Assembly: GCA_014904985.1 (NCBI GenBank)
Contig: MU129210.1
Coordinates: 12,161-52,494 of the forward strand
Reading direction: 5' to 3'
DNA from: Hydnum rufescens UP504
Taxonomy: Eukaryota > Basidiomycota > Agaricomycetes > Cantharellales > Hydnaceae
Length of the DNA: 40,334 nt
Program-made: the position numbers and the translations under genes
Part shown: piece after piece, positions 27,674 to 38,688 of the stretch
How positions within the stretch are numbered: the first letter of the stretch is position 1
Layout: the number at the start of each line of letters is the position of its first letter
Notes under the pieces: model-generated
The model's database searches: none
What the model was told of the DNA's origin: nothing
The model's input: the letters and a program-made list of their open reading frames with translations, nothing else

Positions 27674-29060
27674 CTAACCCCGAGAAGTAGATCTTGATGG
27701 GAGTGGTGGCCTTAGGTATAGGGGTGCCTTTTTCCTATGGTATTCCTGTAGGGCCTCCAGGGCGTTTCTTAGGTCACGGCTGGATTGCCAGGAGTCGTGT
27801 TCTGGGCCATAGCCTAACCAATGGACTAGGTATTCAATCGAACGTTTTTGTTTATTGTGTTGATGGTCGATAATTTCATCCACCTCGTACTCTTCTGAAG
27901 ACTGTAATCCGTCCCATGGGTTTGTGAGTCGGGGGTGGTCCTTGTCTTCCGACCGTCTATACAGTGTCAGGTGCTCTAGATTGACCACATTATGCATTGG
28001 CATGGAATCGGGCAGCCTTAACCGGTAAGCCGTGGGGCTGACCACTTCCGTGATCTCAAAAGGCCCTATGCGACGTTGCATGAACTTGCGACCTGTACCC
28101 TTAACATCCACTAGTTCTAGGGTATGGGGGTTTATTTGTACTTCGTCGCCTATTTTGTATAGTATGGCTCGACGTTTTTTGTCGTACTGGTAGGCTTGAG
28201 TATCAGCCGACCTCACTATAGCGTCTCTGGCTAGATCTCGTCGTACTCTGAGAGCATTTATTCTACTGTCGGCCAGGGGGCTGGTCATTTGCAGGGGTTC
28301 GGCTTCCTCCTGTAATAGTTGTAGAGGAGTCTGGGGAATGTACCCTAATAATAGTTCTGCAGGGGCGGCTTGGGTGGACGAGTGCACTGCCCGGTTGTAG
28401 GCAGAGGCCAACACGTCTAGCCAGTCGACCCAGTCCATACGATCAGCACTCACATAACACCGAATCATGGTCTCCAGATGTTGGTTCATGACCTCCATCT
28501 GGCCATCTGTTTGAGGATGGTGCGACGTGGACATAGCCAGTCAGGTGTCAAAATAGTTGGCCAGTGCCTGCCAAAAGTTACTTATGAACCGAGGGTCGCG
28601 ATCACTCACTATCCGTTTGGGCAACCTGAAATTTTGTATACTTCTTGGTATAGCAAAGTCGCTACTCAGTCAGCCGTGACCCGTGTGGTTGTTGGTATGA
28701 ATGTTCCATACTTGGTAAGTTTGTCCACTACTACGAGTATAGCGTCGTGCCCCTTCAATTCAGGTAGTCCTGTCACGAAGTCCATGCTGATCACTTCAAA
28801 TGGCAGGCTGGGGACTTCGATCGGGGCCAGGTAACCTTTAGACCCTGACCTATCATGTTTGGTTTTTTGACATATGTCGCAGGTGTCACAATACCATATA
28901 ACATCCTTTCGCATGGACTTCCAGTAGTAACCTCGTCGTAGCACTTCCAGAGTTTTTCCCCACCACCCATGCGCTGCTTCATGGGGGGAGTCATGCGCCT
29001 CTTTGACCAGGTCCAATTGTTTGTTCCATGGTATGCAGAGCCTGAACTGATTATCAGCAT
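27674..29060 (-). pseudogene. Gypsy integrase with C-terminal chromodomain
   Basis: Zinc-binding N-terminus (HEAAHGWWGKTLEVLRRGYY ... CDTCDICQKTK, 28970-28860), catalytic core with DFVTGLPELKGHDAILVVVD (first Asp), IVSDRDPRFIS (second Asp, about 28610-28580) and TSHHPQTDGQMEVMNQHLE (Glu, about 28530-28475). Then comes the linker and a chromodomain (EVDEIIDHQHNKQKRSIEYL, VHWLGYGPEHDSWQ, 27890-27770), ending at a stop at 27674. TGA codons at 28666-28668 and 28541-28543 replace expected arginines. The chromodomain would guide integration to methylated-histone chromatin, which suits its place in a transposon island. Confidence 0.9.
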
Positions 29061-29100
29061 TCTTAAAAAGTATCAGCCTGTTACATCCTCATGCAAAACG

Positions 29101-29538
29101 TCAAAATTGCTCGATTTCGATGTTCGGATCTGGAATGTTTTCCTCCCCCGTTGTGGGATTTGTTCGGGCCCATATAGCCTTAAACTCAGGATCATGCTTG
29201 TAACCTTCCTGAAATTGACATATAATCTCCGATGAGACTGCTAGGTTTAGCCCTGGTGCTCTTCTTGGAAGGCGTTGCAGTTCTGTATCCTCTTGCATGA
29301 CTTCCCCCGCATTACTTGGGACAGGGATTGTCGGTCCCGTGGCACCAGGTTGGGCCTTTGCCTGGGCTCTCGTTTGGACAAATATGGCTTTCCCAAGGCT
29401 GGGGGAGTGCATGTAATGGTTCCAGCTTTTGGCTTGACTATCCTCGTTGGCTACGAGTTCTGGAATATTTTGGTCCATGGGGGATACTACCTCAGGGGTC
29501 GATTCCAATCTTGACAAGGGGTCCACATTGGAGTGCAC
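29101..29538 (-). pseudogene. Gypsy pol linker between RNase H and integrase
   Basis: Open block beginning MHSNVDPLSRLESTPEVVS, the usual spacer after RNase H ('N.ADALSR' type motif, here NVDPLSR), through ETELQRLPRRAPGLN-like sequence to FQEGYKHDPEFKAIW. Part of pol. Confidence 0.75.
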
Positions 29539-30115
29539 TCAGCCTGGACGGTGTACAATCACCATACCTGGAAAGGCCGCAAATACTGCCCCCCACGCGC
29601 TAAGGTGTCGATTAGCGTTCTCATAAGTTTTTGCCCATTGTAGTGCTGCGTGATCGGTTACTAGTAATATACGTTCTCCTTCGATGAAGGGTAGGAACCG
29701 GATCAGGCTGTCTTTGGCAGCTAGGGCTTCCTGTTCAGTGGCGGAGTAACACATCTCGCAGCTTTGCACGTGTGACTCCAATATGCAATAACCTGTTCCA
29801 CAAATACAATGGTATCTTCAAAGTTCTGGGCCCAGTCGTTTGTTGGGGATCAGTCATCGTGTGTGTCCGATAGTTTAATTGTGAGTTCAGGAATAGGACT
29901 CTTGTCATTGTAGGCCTTCTGTAGTCGGTCGTAAGTCTTAGTACCCCATAGGTCTCGTATGGTTATAGGCTGGATTTGCTGTAGTGCCCCTGCAAGGGCA
30001 ACGTCGGAAGCATCTGTGTACAGACAGTATCCCTGTCCTTTGACCGGGTGACCCCATACTGGTGCGGATGTGAGGGCTAGTTTCAACACCCTGTAGGCCT
30101 CTTCATGTTCGGCCC
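29539..30115 (-). pseudogene. Gypsy RNase H domain
   Basis: Blocks: EEAYRVLKLALTSAPVWGHP, YCLYTDASDVALAGALQQ (first catalytic Asp), then a break with a stop near 29850, then YSATEQEALAAKDSLIRFLP (Glu) and LLVTDHAALQWAKT (Asp), ending AFPGMVIVHRPG. Degrades the RNA strand during reverse transcription. Broken by at least one stop and one frame change near 29790-29850. Confidence 0.85.
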
Positions 30116-30232
30116 CCAGTACCAGGGCACTCCTTTCCTGAGTAGTGTGAATAGCGGTGCTGCAGATTCTGAGAAGCGAGGAATATAGGCAGCAAAATAC
30201 ACTGTCATTCCTAGAAAGGTCTCCAGGTCCTT

Positions 30233-31060
30233 TCAGTGCCAGGGAGGGGCTAGTGCAGCCACGGCTCGTACCTTTTCAGCATCTGTGGATAGACCTAGTC
30301 GAGATACCTTTTGTCCTAACAGCCGTATGCTACGATATCCTACATGGCATTTATGAGGTGCCAGGGTAATTCCTGATCTTTTGATGGCATCCAGCACAGC
30401 GTCGATGTGTTTAAGGTGTTCCTCAAGCGAGTGGGAATACACCACGATGTCGTCTATGTAGACTAGAGTGAACACCCATAAGTAGAGGGATAAAATTTCT
30501 TGCATAACTTGTTGGAAGATGGGCGGGCCATTTCGCCAGCCAAAGGGCATTCTAGTGAACTGATGAAGGCCCCGGTGAGTTCTCATAGCCGTATAGGGCT
30601 GGGAGACTTCGATCAAATTCTAGCTGGGTGAAACCTGCTAGTGCGTCAAAGGAGGACAAGTACTGAGCCCCTGAAAGAGCCTGCAGGATGTCCATCTGTC
30701 AGGGAATGGGGAACTGGTCCGCTATGGTGGCCGCGTTTAATTTCCTCCAGTCTATGCAGAGTTGATCCTTGCCGTTCTTGTGTACAATAAGTACGGGAGC
30801 TCCCCAAGGGCTGTTGGATGGTTCGATTACACCCTGTTTCAACCATAGGTCGAGCTGTTTGTCGATAAGTTCACGTTTGGCGGGTGAGGCAATGTACGGC
30901 ACTGCTGAAATAGGTTTTGTCCCTGCTTCGAGTTCTATATGCACCCTAGTAGGGTGCTTTCCCAATCGTCTGTCGAACCCGAAAGCCAATTCGTTTTTTC
31001 ATAGTACCTTGTAGATCTGGGCTCTTTGTTCAGCTGGCAAGGATGGATCCATGTCCACGA
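30233..31060 (-). pseudogene. Gypsy reverse transcriptase
   Basis: From the right: LVDMDPSLPAEQRAQIYKVL, TGA (31010 region), NELAFGFDRRLGKHPTRVHI, PYIASPAKRELIDKQLDLWL, WGAPVLIVHKNGKDQLCIDW RKLNAATIADQFPIP, TGA at 30699-30701 (arginine expected), MDILQALSGAQYLSSFD, then TAMRTHRGLHQFTRMPFGW and VYIDDIVVYSHSLEEHLKH with the YIDD catalytic pair (about 30465). A frame change near 30616-30640 separates the palm blocks. Clearly inactive. Confidence 0.9.
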
Positions 31061-31230
31061 GCTTCTCTAGATCTTTGGAATGGACATGTCCATACTACTG
31101 ATTCAGTGTCTTTGGGACCCAACTGCGGGTTCTTCGCTCTCGGTTTGGGCCATGACTGGTTCTTTTCCTTCATTGTGTGGATTTAGTCTTTTGGTTGAGG
31201 GACCCTTCCACTAATGCTCGTACCATGCGG

Positions 31231-32656
31231 TGTAAGCAGGATGGTTATTAAACCAATCCAACTACTGGGTCCATGAGGTTGAGCCGGGACGAAAGGAGGG
31301 ATCACAGATCTAATCCGGTTGTTTTAGGGTTCGGGAGTGGAGAAGGTCTTTTGGACATTTGGGCGAATTGCAGTGAGCCAGCAAAGCCAAGCAATTAGTG
31401 AGAATGTGTATTTCAGTACAAAATTACCACACCCTAAGAATCCCTTCTTGAGACTTAGTCAAAGTGTAGTTAGAATTCACTTTTTTGTAGTGAGAAAATC
31501 ACCCAGGGACCAGCAGCTTCAAGAGCTTCAACTGGAGGGAGGGGGAGAACTAATGAATTTTGTGCTAGCTGCACCTAATTACAATCCAGATTTCGGACTC
31601 AATTAGAAAGTGAAAAAGTCAGACTTAAGGGACACACATGAGAAAAAAGAAAATGTAGGTTTAAAAATCTTCAAAACTGGATGGAGATATTCCAATTTCA
31701 AGATAAAAGAGGAGATTGACACATTACATGCTATTCCTCTTCAAACCTGGACAAGTTCCCTTTAACGAACAGTGGAATAGTCACCCTGAGGGTCTTCTCC
31801 ATCGGACATAAGAGGGCTTGGGAAGTAATTCAGGCTATTTGAATGGTGGAGCAAAGGGGGAGTCATGGGGAGGGAAGTTGTCTTGTGAAAAATGGAGTTT
31901 GCGTCCGCTCATTTTGCCCTGGTACCGTTCGATGCACATTTTGAACAGCGTTCCAGGGAGTGGTACTTGCAAATGAATCCGATGAAGAATTGGGCTTCGA
32001 AAATTCAAGACATACTCTTCAGAGTATGAATCATGGCAAGGATATTGTTACAGGGACCGCATTTTTGATCTGTTCATTTCGTGTTTGGTACCATTCGATA
32101 CGGTACAATTCGTATCTTTCTGGGTGCGGTCATTTCGAGTCGATCCAATCGAAAATGACAGGAGAAATTGAAAAATACTCCTTCAAGAGTAGTGCAGCCC
32201 CTACCTGCGATTCATGTGAATGGATCCGCGAGTCCCAGAAATCGGAACTAGGCCTGGTCCGCGTCACTTACATTAATCACAATTCATTTGCCCTTAAGGC
32301 AATAGGATGGCTTTGGAAGAGCAGGCAAGTCATCCAGTCTTGAAGAAGATGGCAAGTTGAATTGCCTTGTCCAAAGAAAATGGACTTGAAGTAGGCATTA
32401 AACCTGCCCCCCCCCTTTTTGATGAGGACTGTTGAAGTCCATGGATAGTCAATTAAATTGAACCTGGTTGGTGGACATGGTAAAGGAATGAGGCGATATT
32501 ATGGGTTGGGGGAAAGGGTAGGAATCCAATTGATTTCTTGAATAAATGAATGGCGATAAATTAAATGAGCGCGTGACACTTATAAATTGATTCGTTATAG
32601 GGGAAAATGGCCTCGGATGGGAGGATTCTATGGTGTAGGGATTTATCCCTCCAACA
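31231..32656. mobile_element. Solo-LTR-like element, copy B, inside gypsy pol
   Basis: 1426 bp with the same ends as 18513-19726 (TGTAAGCAGG ... CTCCAACA) and related internal blocks (GTTACAGGGACC; GGTACCATTCGATGCGCA-like). Flanks GCGG (31227-31230) and GCAG (32657-32660) again make a 4-bp duplication with one transition. It separates the protease from the RT region. Confidence 0.7.
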
Positions 32657-32659
32657 GCA

Positions 32660-33500
32660 GCCCATCAATAGAATCACTCTTTCTCTTTGGTTGTTAGACT
32701 ATCTTCCTGCCAGACAGGCCACAGGATCAAAACATTAGGACCTAGTACTTCCCTTTTCGTATTACTGGTTGGGCAAAGGGTGGCGATGGACAGGTACACG
32801 TCATTAGGCTGTGTCACTAAACAGTGGTGGAGGCCAGGAAACTGTCCCATTCCTCGCCAGAGGACATGTTTCTTGATGAGTCATTTTGTCCCATCAGTGA
32901 TCAAAATTACCGTATATTGGAATTTTGGATATGTATCCTCCCGGTATGCAAGTATCCTGTATGGCGCAGACCTTCCCTTGCCCATCTTGCATTGAGGGGA
33001 AGAGTCAGAGGTTCTTCCAAGGGAACTTTTAGTTATTCGTGAGACAGTGAAACTTTCTGAGTGGCTACCTGCTTGGGTAGCAGGTATTCGGTGTTCGCTA
33101 TTCCCAACTCGCCAATAGGCCTCATGTTCTGGCCTCATAGTATGTAGTTGCCAGGCTCTGTGGGTATCCTCACCTATGAGTAACGGAGCATTCATCCCCT
33201 CGACGACGTAGGCTTCTATGTTGTGTAGGAGGACCAGTCCTAACTGACTATGGAAGTACAGATTGATCATGATGTAGCCCAAACACTTGGCCTCCCCGGT
33301 TGGAGATGTATCAACCTTAGTTTCAGACCTTGCTTGATAGTGGGAGCTTTGGCCCCATAGACCGTAAGCAACATGCCGATACTAACGTGGCTGCAGCACC
33401 CAAATCAGCAACTGCTTCAATGGTCGTTCCCTGGGGGCCATTCACCCAGCACTCGATCTTGAAGGCATCCATGCCAGGCTAGCTAATCCTGGTGGTTTTC
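32660..33500 (-). pseudogene. Gypsy protease region
   Basis: The block ECWVNGPQGTTIEAVADLG then AAATLVSACCLRS (33455-33340) has the shape of a retropepsin active site, though DLGA replaces the usual D(S/T)GA. Further left, NAPLLIGEDTHRAWQLH (about 33200-33150) is the protease's C-terminal motif. The frame changes between gag-pol and this block. The catalytic triplet may have mutated or I may be off by a frameshift. Confidence 0.6.
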
Positions 33501-33840
33501 TTACTATGGGCTCAGGCACATAAAGCTTTAACGTGGTAGGCGGGATGTCAGTACTCAGGGAAGCGGGTTTGGACCTTCCCGTGCCCGATGCAACATAACA
33601 AGCAGTCCTGTCGAGGGAGGATTCTTCAGGTACTACAAACATAGTAGGGGCTTCTTGGCCCTCCTTGTCACTACTAAGGGCCTCGTGAGCTGCCACCATA
33701 GCTGATTGGTAGACTTCTTCAGATCCGGAGGTCATGGCTAAGTAAGCCTTACAGTAAGCAGTATCTCGTTTGGTGTTGGTTGCTGGCCGAGCTCTTTTGG
33801 GGTCCTTTTGTATGATCCGCAGTCGTAGTTGTAATGCCAT
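33442..33840 (-). pseudogene. Start of gypsy pol frame (-1 overlap with gag)
   Basis: Open frame overlapping the end of gag (33840-33738) in the -1 frame. After the shift site it reads DPKRARPATNTKRDTAYCKA ... YVPEPIVRKPPG. It links gag to the protease. Confidence 0.65.
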
Positions 33841-35546
33841 TCATTGCCACAATGACGACAGGGTCGGATAGGTTTTCGTTTTGACTTGACATCGCTGAGT
33901 TCGTAGGCATACATGGGTGTGGATGAGCTTGTGCCGACGGTGAGAGCAGGGGACCGATATCGGCTTCTTCGTAAATCTTCATGGACTCGGCGGAGTACTT
34001 CGTTAGCTATTTCATCCGACTGGGACGTGTTTGTGAGTTCTGCTTGGGCAAGGAGGGCATCCTCCTGATCCTTAACTCTAGTGAACAAGTCGTCCATATT
34101 GTGGCACAGGTCCACGTCGACGTAGGCCCGCCAGGAAGGCGGGGCATGCTCCATGATTGTTCCCACTTCCAGGGAGTCGAAGGTGGGATCATTGGCATCG
34201 GGAGGGGGATGCAGTACTCGTCGAGCCCATACCTTACGGGTTAACCAGTCCACCGGGGTCTCCCTTTCATGGCCCTGGTTACGAAACCACATCTCATCAT
34301 AGATTGTGACCTGTTTATCGTACCAACGATTCCCTAGTAGTCTAGTTCGGATAGTGAATTTTAGGGTGTCCCAATTCTGACTAGCCTGGATCTTTGTGGA
34401 GTTGGGCAAACTTCGCCACCACACATCAGCATGTTTAGTGAATCACATGGATGCGGCATAGGCCAATTGTTCACGCATCCATTGGCTTCCGGCAGCATAT
34501 CGGTCGAGGTCCTCAGTCCAGGTGACGAAGGCATTGTCGGACCCGTCATATTCTGGCAAGTTGCTGGGGCGAAACTCCAACTTGAATTTGGGCTCGTAGT
34601 AAGTGTTGGAACCATAGGGGGCGTCAGTCAGTCCAGTGATTCCAGGGGGGAACGATCCTCCATCTGGTGGTCCTCTCCCAGGACCTCCGCCGCCTGGCAC
34701 GCCATGATGGGGATATCCCCATGGGGGGTCTCGACGAGGCCATCCCCGATTAAACGGGTTTTCCCCAGGGATTCCATTGTCATCACCTGGATCGCTGCCA
34801 TCAGGGGGACCTCCACTTGGAGGGTTCCTAGGGGGGTTCTCTCCGTCGGGCGGCACGGGCCTGTTCTGCCAGCCTGGCGTCTGGTCCAGTATGTCAGCCC
34901 CTGGAGGTTGTCCCATGGGACCGTCATTGGAGAATTTGGGTCCTTGTGTAAAGACCCTTGGGGTTATCGACTGGGTGGTGTGCATAAAGGATCTCAGGGG
35001 ATCCACCGATGGCCGCAGGCATCTGGTTTCGAGTCGAGAATGTAACGGGGGACCTCCGTCATGGCTTATTACTGTGCTAGGGGTCAGGGCCTCCACATTA
35101 TGCCAGGTGAGTCCCTCCGGGGCTTTCGAGTAAACCCCCAATGGAGAGGCAGTGCGAGAGGTCGTTTCTACTAGCCCAGTCGCTATCTCTTGGGCCTTGG
35201 AATTGGTTGTGTAGGCGACCGACTCGTCCCCTTCAGTACTCTGGATTTGGGCAATTACCTTTATGCCCATTCATAGTCTTCGAAGAGCCAACGCAGCAAG
35301 CTGGGTCACCTTTTCTTCGGAGGCGACTCCAGCCTCCATGTGTATGGCCAGTACCCCTCCAGGGTCGAACTTGTATGGGTCCTGGACGGGTAAGATATAG
35401 TGTCTAGCGATCTCCGTGACTGCATCCTGTACCACTTGGCCACATTGGAGTAGCGTGAGCCGGAATTCAACGTCAGGTTTATATACCGTGGGGTGCCCAT
35501 TGCATGAGATCCATACGATAGTACTCGTAAACCCTTCCAACTCCAC
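33738..35546 (-). pseudogene. Gypsy gag polyprotein
   Basis: One reading frame of 603 codons with two internal TGA codons (35271-35273 and 34443-34445), both where CGA would fit. Order: an unassigned N-terminal segment; Gly/Pro-rich linker (GGPPDGSDPGDDNG, GRGPPDGG); capsid-like region KFKLEFRPSNLPEYDGSDN AFVTWTEDLDRY and WWRSLPNSTKIQASQNWDTL; zinc knuckle CRHCGNEWHYNYDC (C-x2-C-x4-H-x4-C, about 33875-33835). It would form the virus-like particle and bind RNA. The upstream stretch 35547-36191 has further broken frames and may include the true N-terminus. Confidence 0.85.
33795..33801 (-). promoter_or_regulatory. Candidate -1 ribosomal frameshift heptamer C CCA AAA
   Basis: On the minus strand the gag frame reads ACC CCA AAA GAG. 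C CCA AAA fits the X XXY YYZ slippery rule in the gag phase. Slipping back one base yields CCC AAA AGA, exactly the pol frame. It lies inside the 103-nt gag-pol overlap just after the zinc knuckle. Confidence 0.65.
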
Positions 35547-36191
35547 GTCCAGTTCGTAGAGTAAATGATGTAAAAAGCTGTTAATGAGCCTAACATCTGC
35601 TGAGGCATTGGGCCCTTGTTCCTGTTGTAAGGAGTCAACGACCGACGAGTGTAAACTAGCACGTCATAGAGCCTCTTGATCTACGTTAATGGAACTGGCT
35701 ACAGCTTCATGGACTTGCTGTCATACGCCTTCCGTCGAGGAGGAGACAGGTACTACCGGACCCCTTCAAGGCTCTTGGGGGGTACCGCATGGGGCAGGCA
35801 TAGGCACAGCAGCTTGAAGAAGGTGGGTACCCCGTTTTGATCCCTTAAGTAGATTTCGGTCATTAGTCATTTGGGGGTCTAGACGTAAGGATGTAATCTT
35901 GTGTGTGGGCTTCCAGGCCATTCTCGTGAGGCTGGAAGCAGTTGAACAGGAGCTCAGGGACAGCTTGGGTCCAATGAAAGACTTTTTCGAGGTACGGCAG
36001 TCTGACCCCGAGACTTCTAGGTGATTCGTGTCGTTGTGAATTTTGGGGGGAATGTCCACCCCTCTTGAGGTATCCACCCAATTTGATAGGGGGCTAGGGT
36101 TACCATCTTCAGACGGCCCATAGGCACGTCAGAAGACAGTCGGTGTAACGGAATGTGACCGTGTAGGAGTCGTTCTTACACACTCCACCAG
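35547..36191 (-). other. Gypsy leader and broken gag 5' region
   Basis: Between gag and the 5' LTR. Open pieces on the minus strand (36081-35863, 36077-35766) overlap in different frames and look like a frameshifted gag N-terminus. The first bases inside the LTR (C TGGTGGAGTGTG, ending at 36191) are the likely primer-binding site. Confidence 0.5.
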
Positions 36192-36666
36192 TGTTAATTC
36201 GGTCGTATCCGAATTAAGGGTTGACAGTAGGGAACTCCCAGGCGGGGGTTCGGGTCCCAGTTGGGGGCTCGCAAGCATGTATAAGGACGTAGTACTAGCC
36301 TTAGACGGTATTTCTAGAGAGTCCATAGTAGGTCTCATTACGGAAGAAGTTGGCCTGTTGTGCAGGGTGCTGTTCCAGCACCGTGCAAAGGCATGAGTTG
36401 CAGGAAAGTAAAAAGATATCTTTCCGGGGCTTGCCGGGTAAGCTAGTACAACGAATCTATGCTATTACGTAAGCAAGGAATCTAGCTAAACCCGGGGCAG
36501 CACCAAACTCCCTGTGGGAGAAGCTTTCCACCGGTTTTGGTGGCGGAAGGGAAAAAGAAGAAAAGAAAAGGGAAGAGAGGGGTTCAATGATGAAAGAGTA
36601 CAGAACCGGCGTGATAGATATGACGATGGACGGCCCTGCCATTGTGAGAATTTCACGCTACTAACA
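36192..36666 (-). repeat. 5' LTR of the Ty3/gypsy chromovirus
   Basis: 475 bp, TG...CA ends, paired with 23678-24152. TCCTT (36667-36671) follows and repeats 23673-23677. Confidence 0.9.
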
Positions 36667-36671
36667 TCCTT

Positions 36672-38055
36672 TGTGCTTTGAGCCGCACCATTTATGCTGG
36701 CCCAGTCACATTCAATCCCTTCACCATCCATATGACTGACACCTGGAAAAAAGTTGAGTGAGAAGACTGTCCTACACGAATCACCATGAGCATTCAGGTG
36801 GAATTTTGGCACTGCTCCATTGAGGGTCACAGAATCGAAGTCGAATTGAAGCATGGAGGGCAACTGGAGATGGCGTATATGAAGGTTCTTATGGTACATG
36901 CACCAGATATCATACGTGTTGAGGTGATCATGGAGAGTCGTGCCCTGAAGCCCTGAAAAAAGAATGTAGTCCATATTGGCATATCTCAAGGCCCAATGTC
37001 AGTCATGCTGTAGGCCTATGTGTATTAGGACAAACCATTCCCCCTTCTGGAGATCGCCAATACCAGTCGGCAGAAGGAAGCCATGACGGGCACATATGAC
37101 TGCACTGACTCCCGTCACTCGTAGTCCTTTGGAGTTCTTTGTATTTGCTTGTTCGATGGCCAAGAGACCAGTACACATTGATGTCTATGAATAATATGAG
37201 CAACAAGAGAGTGATGTTGCTGTAAACATTTGTACCTCGTTTTGTTTCCCACAGTTCGTGAGGTAATTCTGATAGTGTTCCTCTTCCACAAAATAGGCCC
37301 ACCTAGTTCCTAGACCAGGATCATTAGTGCCTTTATCTCAAAGGCTTAAGCAGAAATTGGCATCTTGTGACATGATCTTGGTGTACAAGTAGCTGTAAAG
37401 GTGAAGACTTAGAGTGAGCGGTGATATAACTACAGTGGTAGCAATGGTGCACCATTTATCAACATCATCCCTCCATCCTTTGCGAAGGTTAACATCAGGA
37501 ATCAGGCGTGCTGGACACACGACAGCTAATTCTCCTCTCTTCATCCTTGTGCTCTGGATGAGTCATGTCCACACCCAGCTCATTTCAACAGTTTAAGATG
37601 CCTCCACATTCATACCATTTGAAGGAAGGCGGTGTAACGAGACTGAAACACAGTTATTAGTAGAAACCGTATCAGCAGTATTATGAACCTACCTTAATAT
37701 TAACCAGACCCATGTTACTTGTCTCTCACTCTAATGCTTGATAAAAATGGATTGTTGAAACCTTTGACTGGACGGACTGAAGATGGAAATGGTACAAGAG
37801 CTGAAATGTGGAGCAGGTTTGGGGTTGTTGAACTGTCATGGGAAAAAGGCCATGTCAAAGAAGCTGATCAAGGACACTGCATGTCTTCGAACATCCACAG
37901 AAGACAATATTGACTGAATGGAGACCATTAACATGGAGGATGATGAAATTAGATGGGCTGGCTTTAGGGGATGCACACACATCTTGCCCGTCGGACGTGT
38001 GATTGAGTTGGACACATAGGCCCAAGTCAGCCAGAGCAACTGCTTCAAAGTGCAA
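36672..38055 (-). pseudogene. KDZ transposase copy 1, 5' half with catalytic core
   Basis: From the right: HFEAVALADLGLCVQLNH, FIILHVNGLHSVNIVFCGC (38055-37860); a worn block RYTAFLQMV, WRHLKLLK (37680-37580, TGA at 37580-37582 for an expected Arg); RGELAVVCPA; NLRKGWRDD; intron; DANFCLSL; WAYFVEEEHYQNYLTNCGK (37295-37235); intron; GLRVTGVSAVICARHGFLLP, GIGDLQKGEW (about 37120-37040); RYANMDYILFSGLQG, YDIWCMYHKNLHIR, VPKFHLNAHGDSC, and DGEGIECDWASINGAAQST, ending at the gypsy insertion. GDLQKGE/NMDY is the KDZ core signature. It would have cut and pasted its own element; stops and the 13-kb insertion inactivate it. Confidence 0.9.
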
Positions 38056-38075
38056 GCCTTGCCATTCCTAAACTA

Positions 38076-38312
38076 CAGTGACCCACAAAACCGTTGCAAT
38101 GTTTGCCACTTTTGACTCTCTTTGTTTATACCTCCCCAACCAGCCATTTAAAAAATTTGAAAAAATATGTTCAAGATGTATATGCTTATTGGCTACACAT
38201 GTGCCAAATTTCACAGCAATCCATCAATATTTGACAGAGATATGCCCTTAACAAGCCACCTATATCATTGCAACGGTTTTGTGGCACATGAAATTGTGAC
38301 ACAAATCATTAA
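38076..38312. mobile_element. Terminal fragment of the Tc1/mariner element
   Basis: About 237 bp starting CAGTGACCCACAAAACCGTT after TA (38074-38075). It is highly similar to 25331-25563, then stops abruptly at AATCATT. There is no transposase and no second TIR. It lies just upstream of the KDZ N-terminal block at 38055. Confidence 0.8.
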
Positions 38313-38688
38313 GAGAAATATGCCCAAAAACAATTAAAGGAAAAAAATGGCCACCCGGGGGTTTTGGATTTTTGGTCCCACTCGTGACCTATGATGACCA
38401 ATGTCCCATGTGCGTGTGGAACACAATTTGTTCAGACACAGGGCTCCTTCCCAATTGTCACCAACAGAAAACCACATTGTCATGGTACTCCAAGTAAGGG
38501 AGAGGTACCCCCTGAACACTGTTTTCTGATGAGGATATAGAGCCTGGTTTTACTCAATGTCGACAAGATGAAGGACCCTTCGGAGCTGTACACCAACACT
38601 CCAAGCACCACACTCATAAATGCTATCAAGCTGTGGTATGGTAGAGTGCTTCAATGTCTCTGTTTTCCTAGCCCACTAACAAACTCAA
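38313..38688. other. Region upstream of the plus-strand KDZ piece
   Basis: A plus-strand open stretch (LNVDKMKDPSELYTNTPS, about 38555-38610) followed by an intron-like GTATGG ... TTCCTAG (about 38635-38670) could be the first coding exon of the KDZ piece at 38689. 38313-38520 shows nothing recognisable. Confidence 0.35.

Larger units (their letters stand above)
23678..36666 (-). mobile_element. Ty3/gypsy LTR retrotransposon (chromovirus), nested
   Basis: 12,989 bp including two nested insertions (Tc1 25331-26924; solo-LTR-like 31231-32656), so about 9.97 kb originally. Order on the minus strand: 5' LTR, leader, gag with CCHC knuckle, pol (protease, RT, RNase H, integrase, chromodomain), extra ORF, polypurine tract, 3' LTR. 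The chromodomain after integrase places it among chromoviruses. The minus strand just inside the 5' LTR reads C TGGTGGAGTG, a TGG-starting candidate primer-binding site. Several stops and frameshifts make it non-autonomous today. It sits in a KDZ transposase gene. Confidence 0.9.

Noticed and set aside
34431..35045. Plus-strand ORF of 204 codons opposite gag
   Set aside because: It is the shadow of gag; the minus strand has gag-like sequence and the zinc knuckle.
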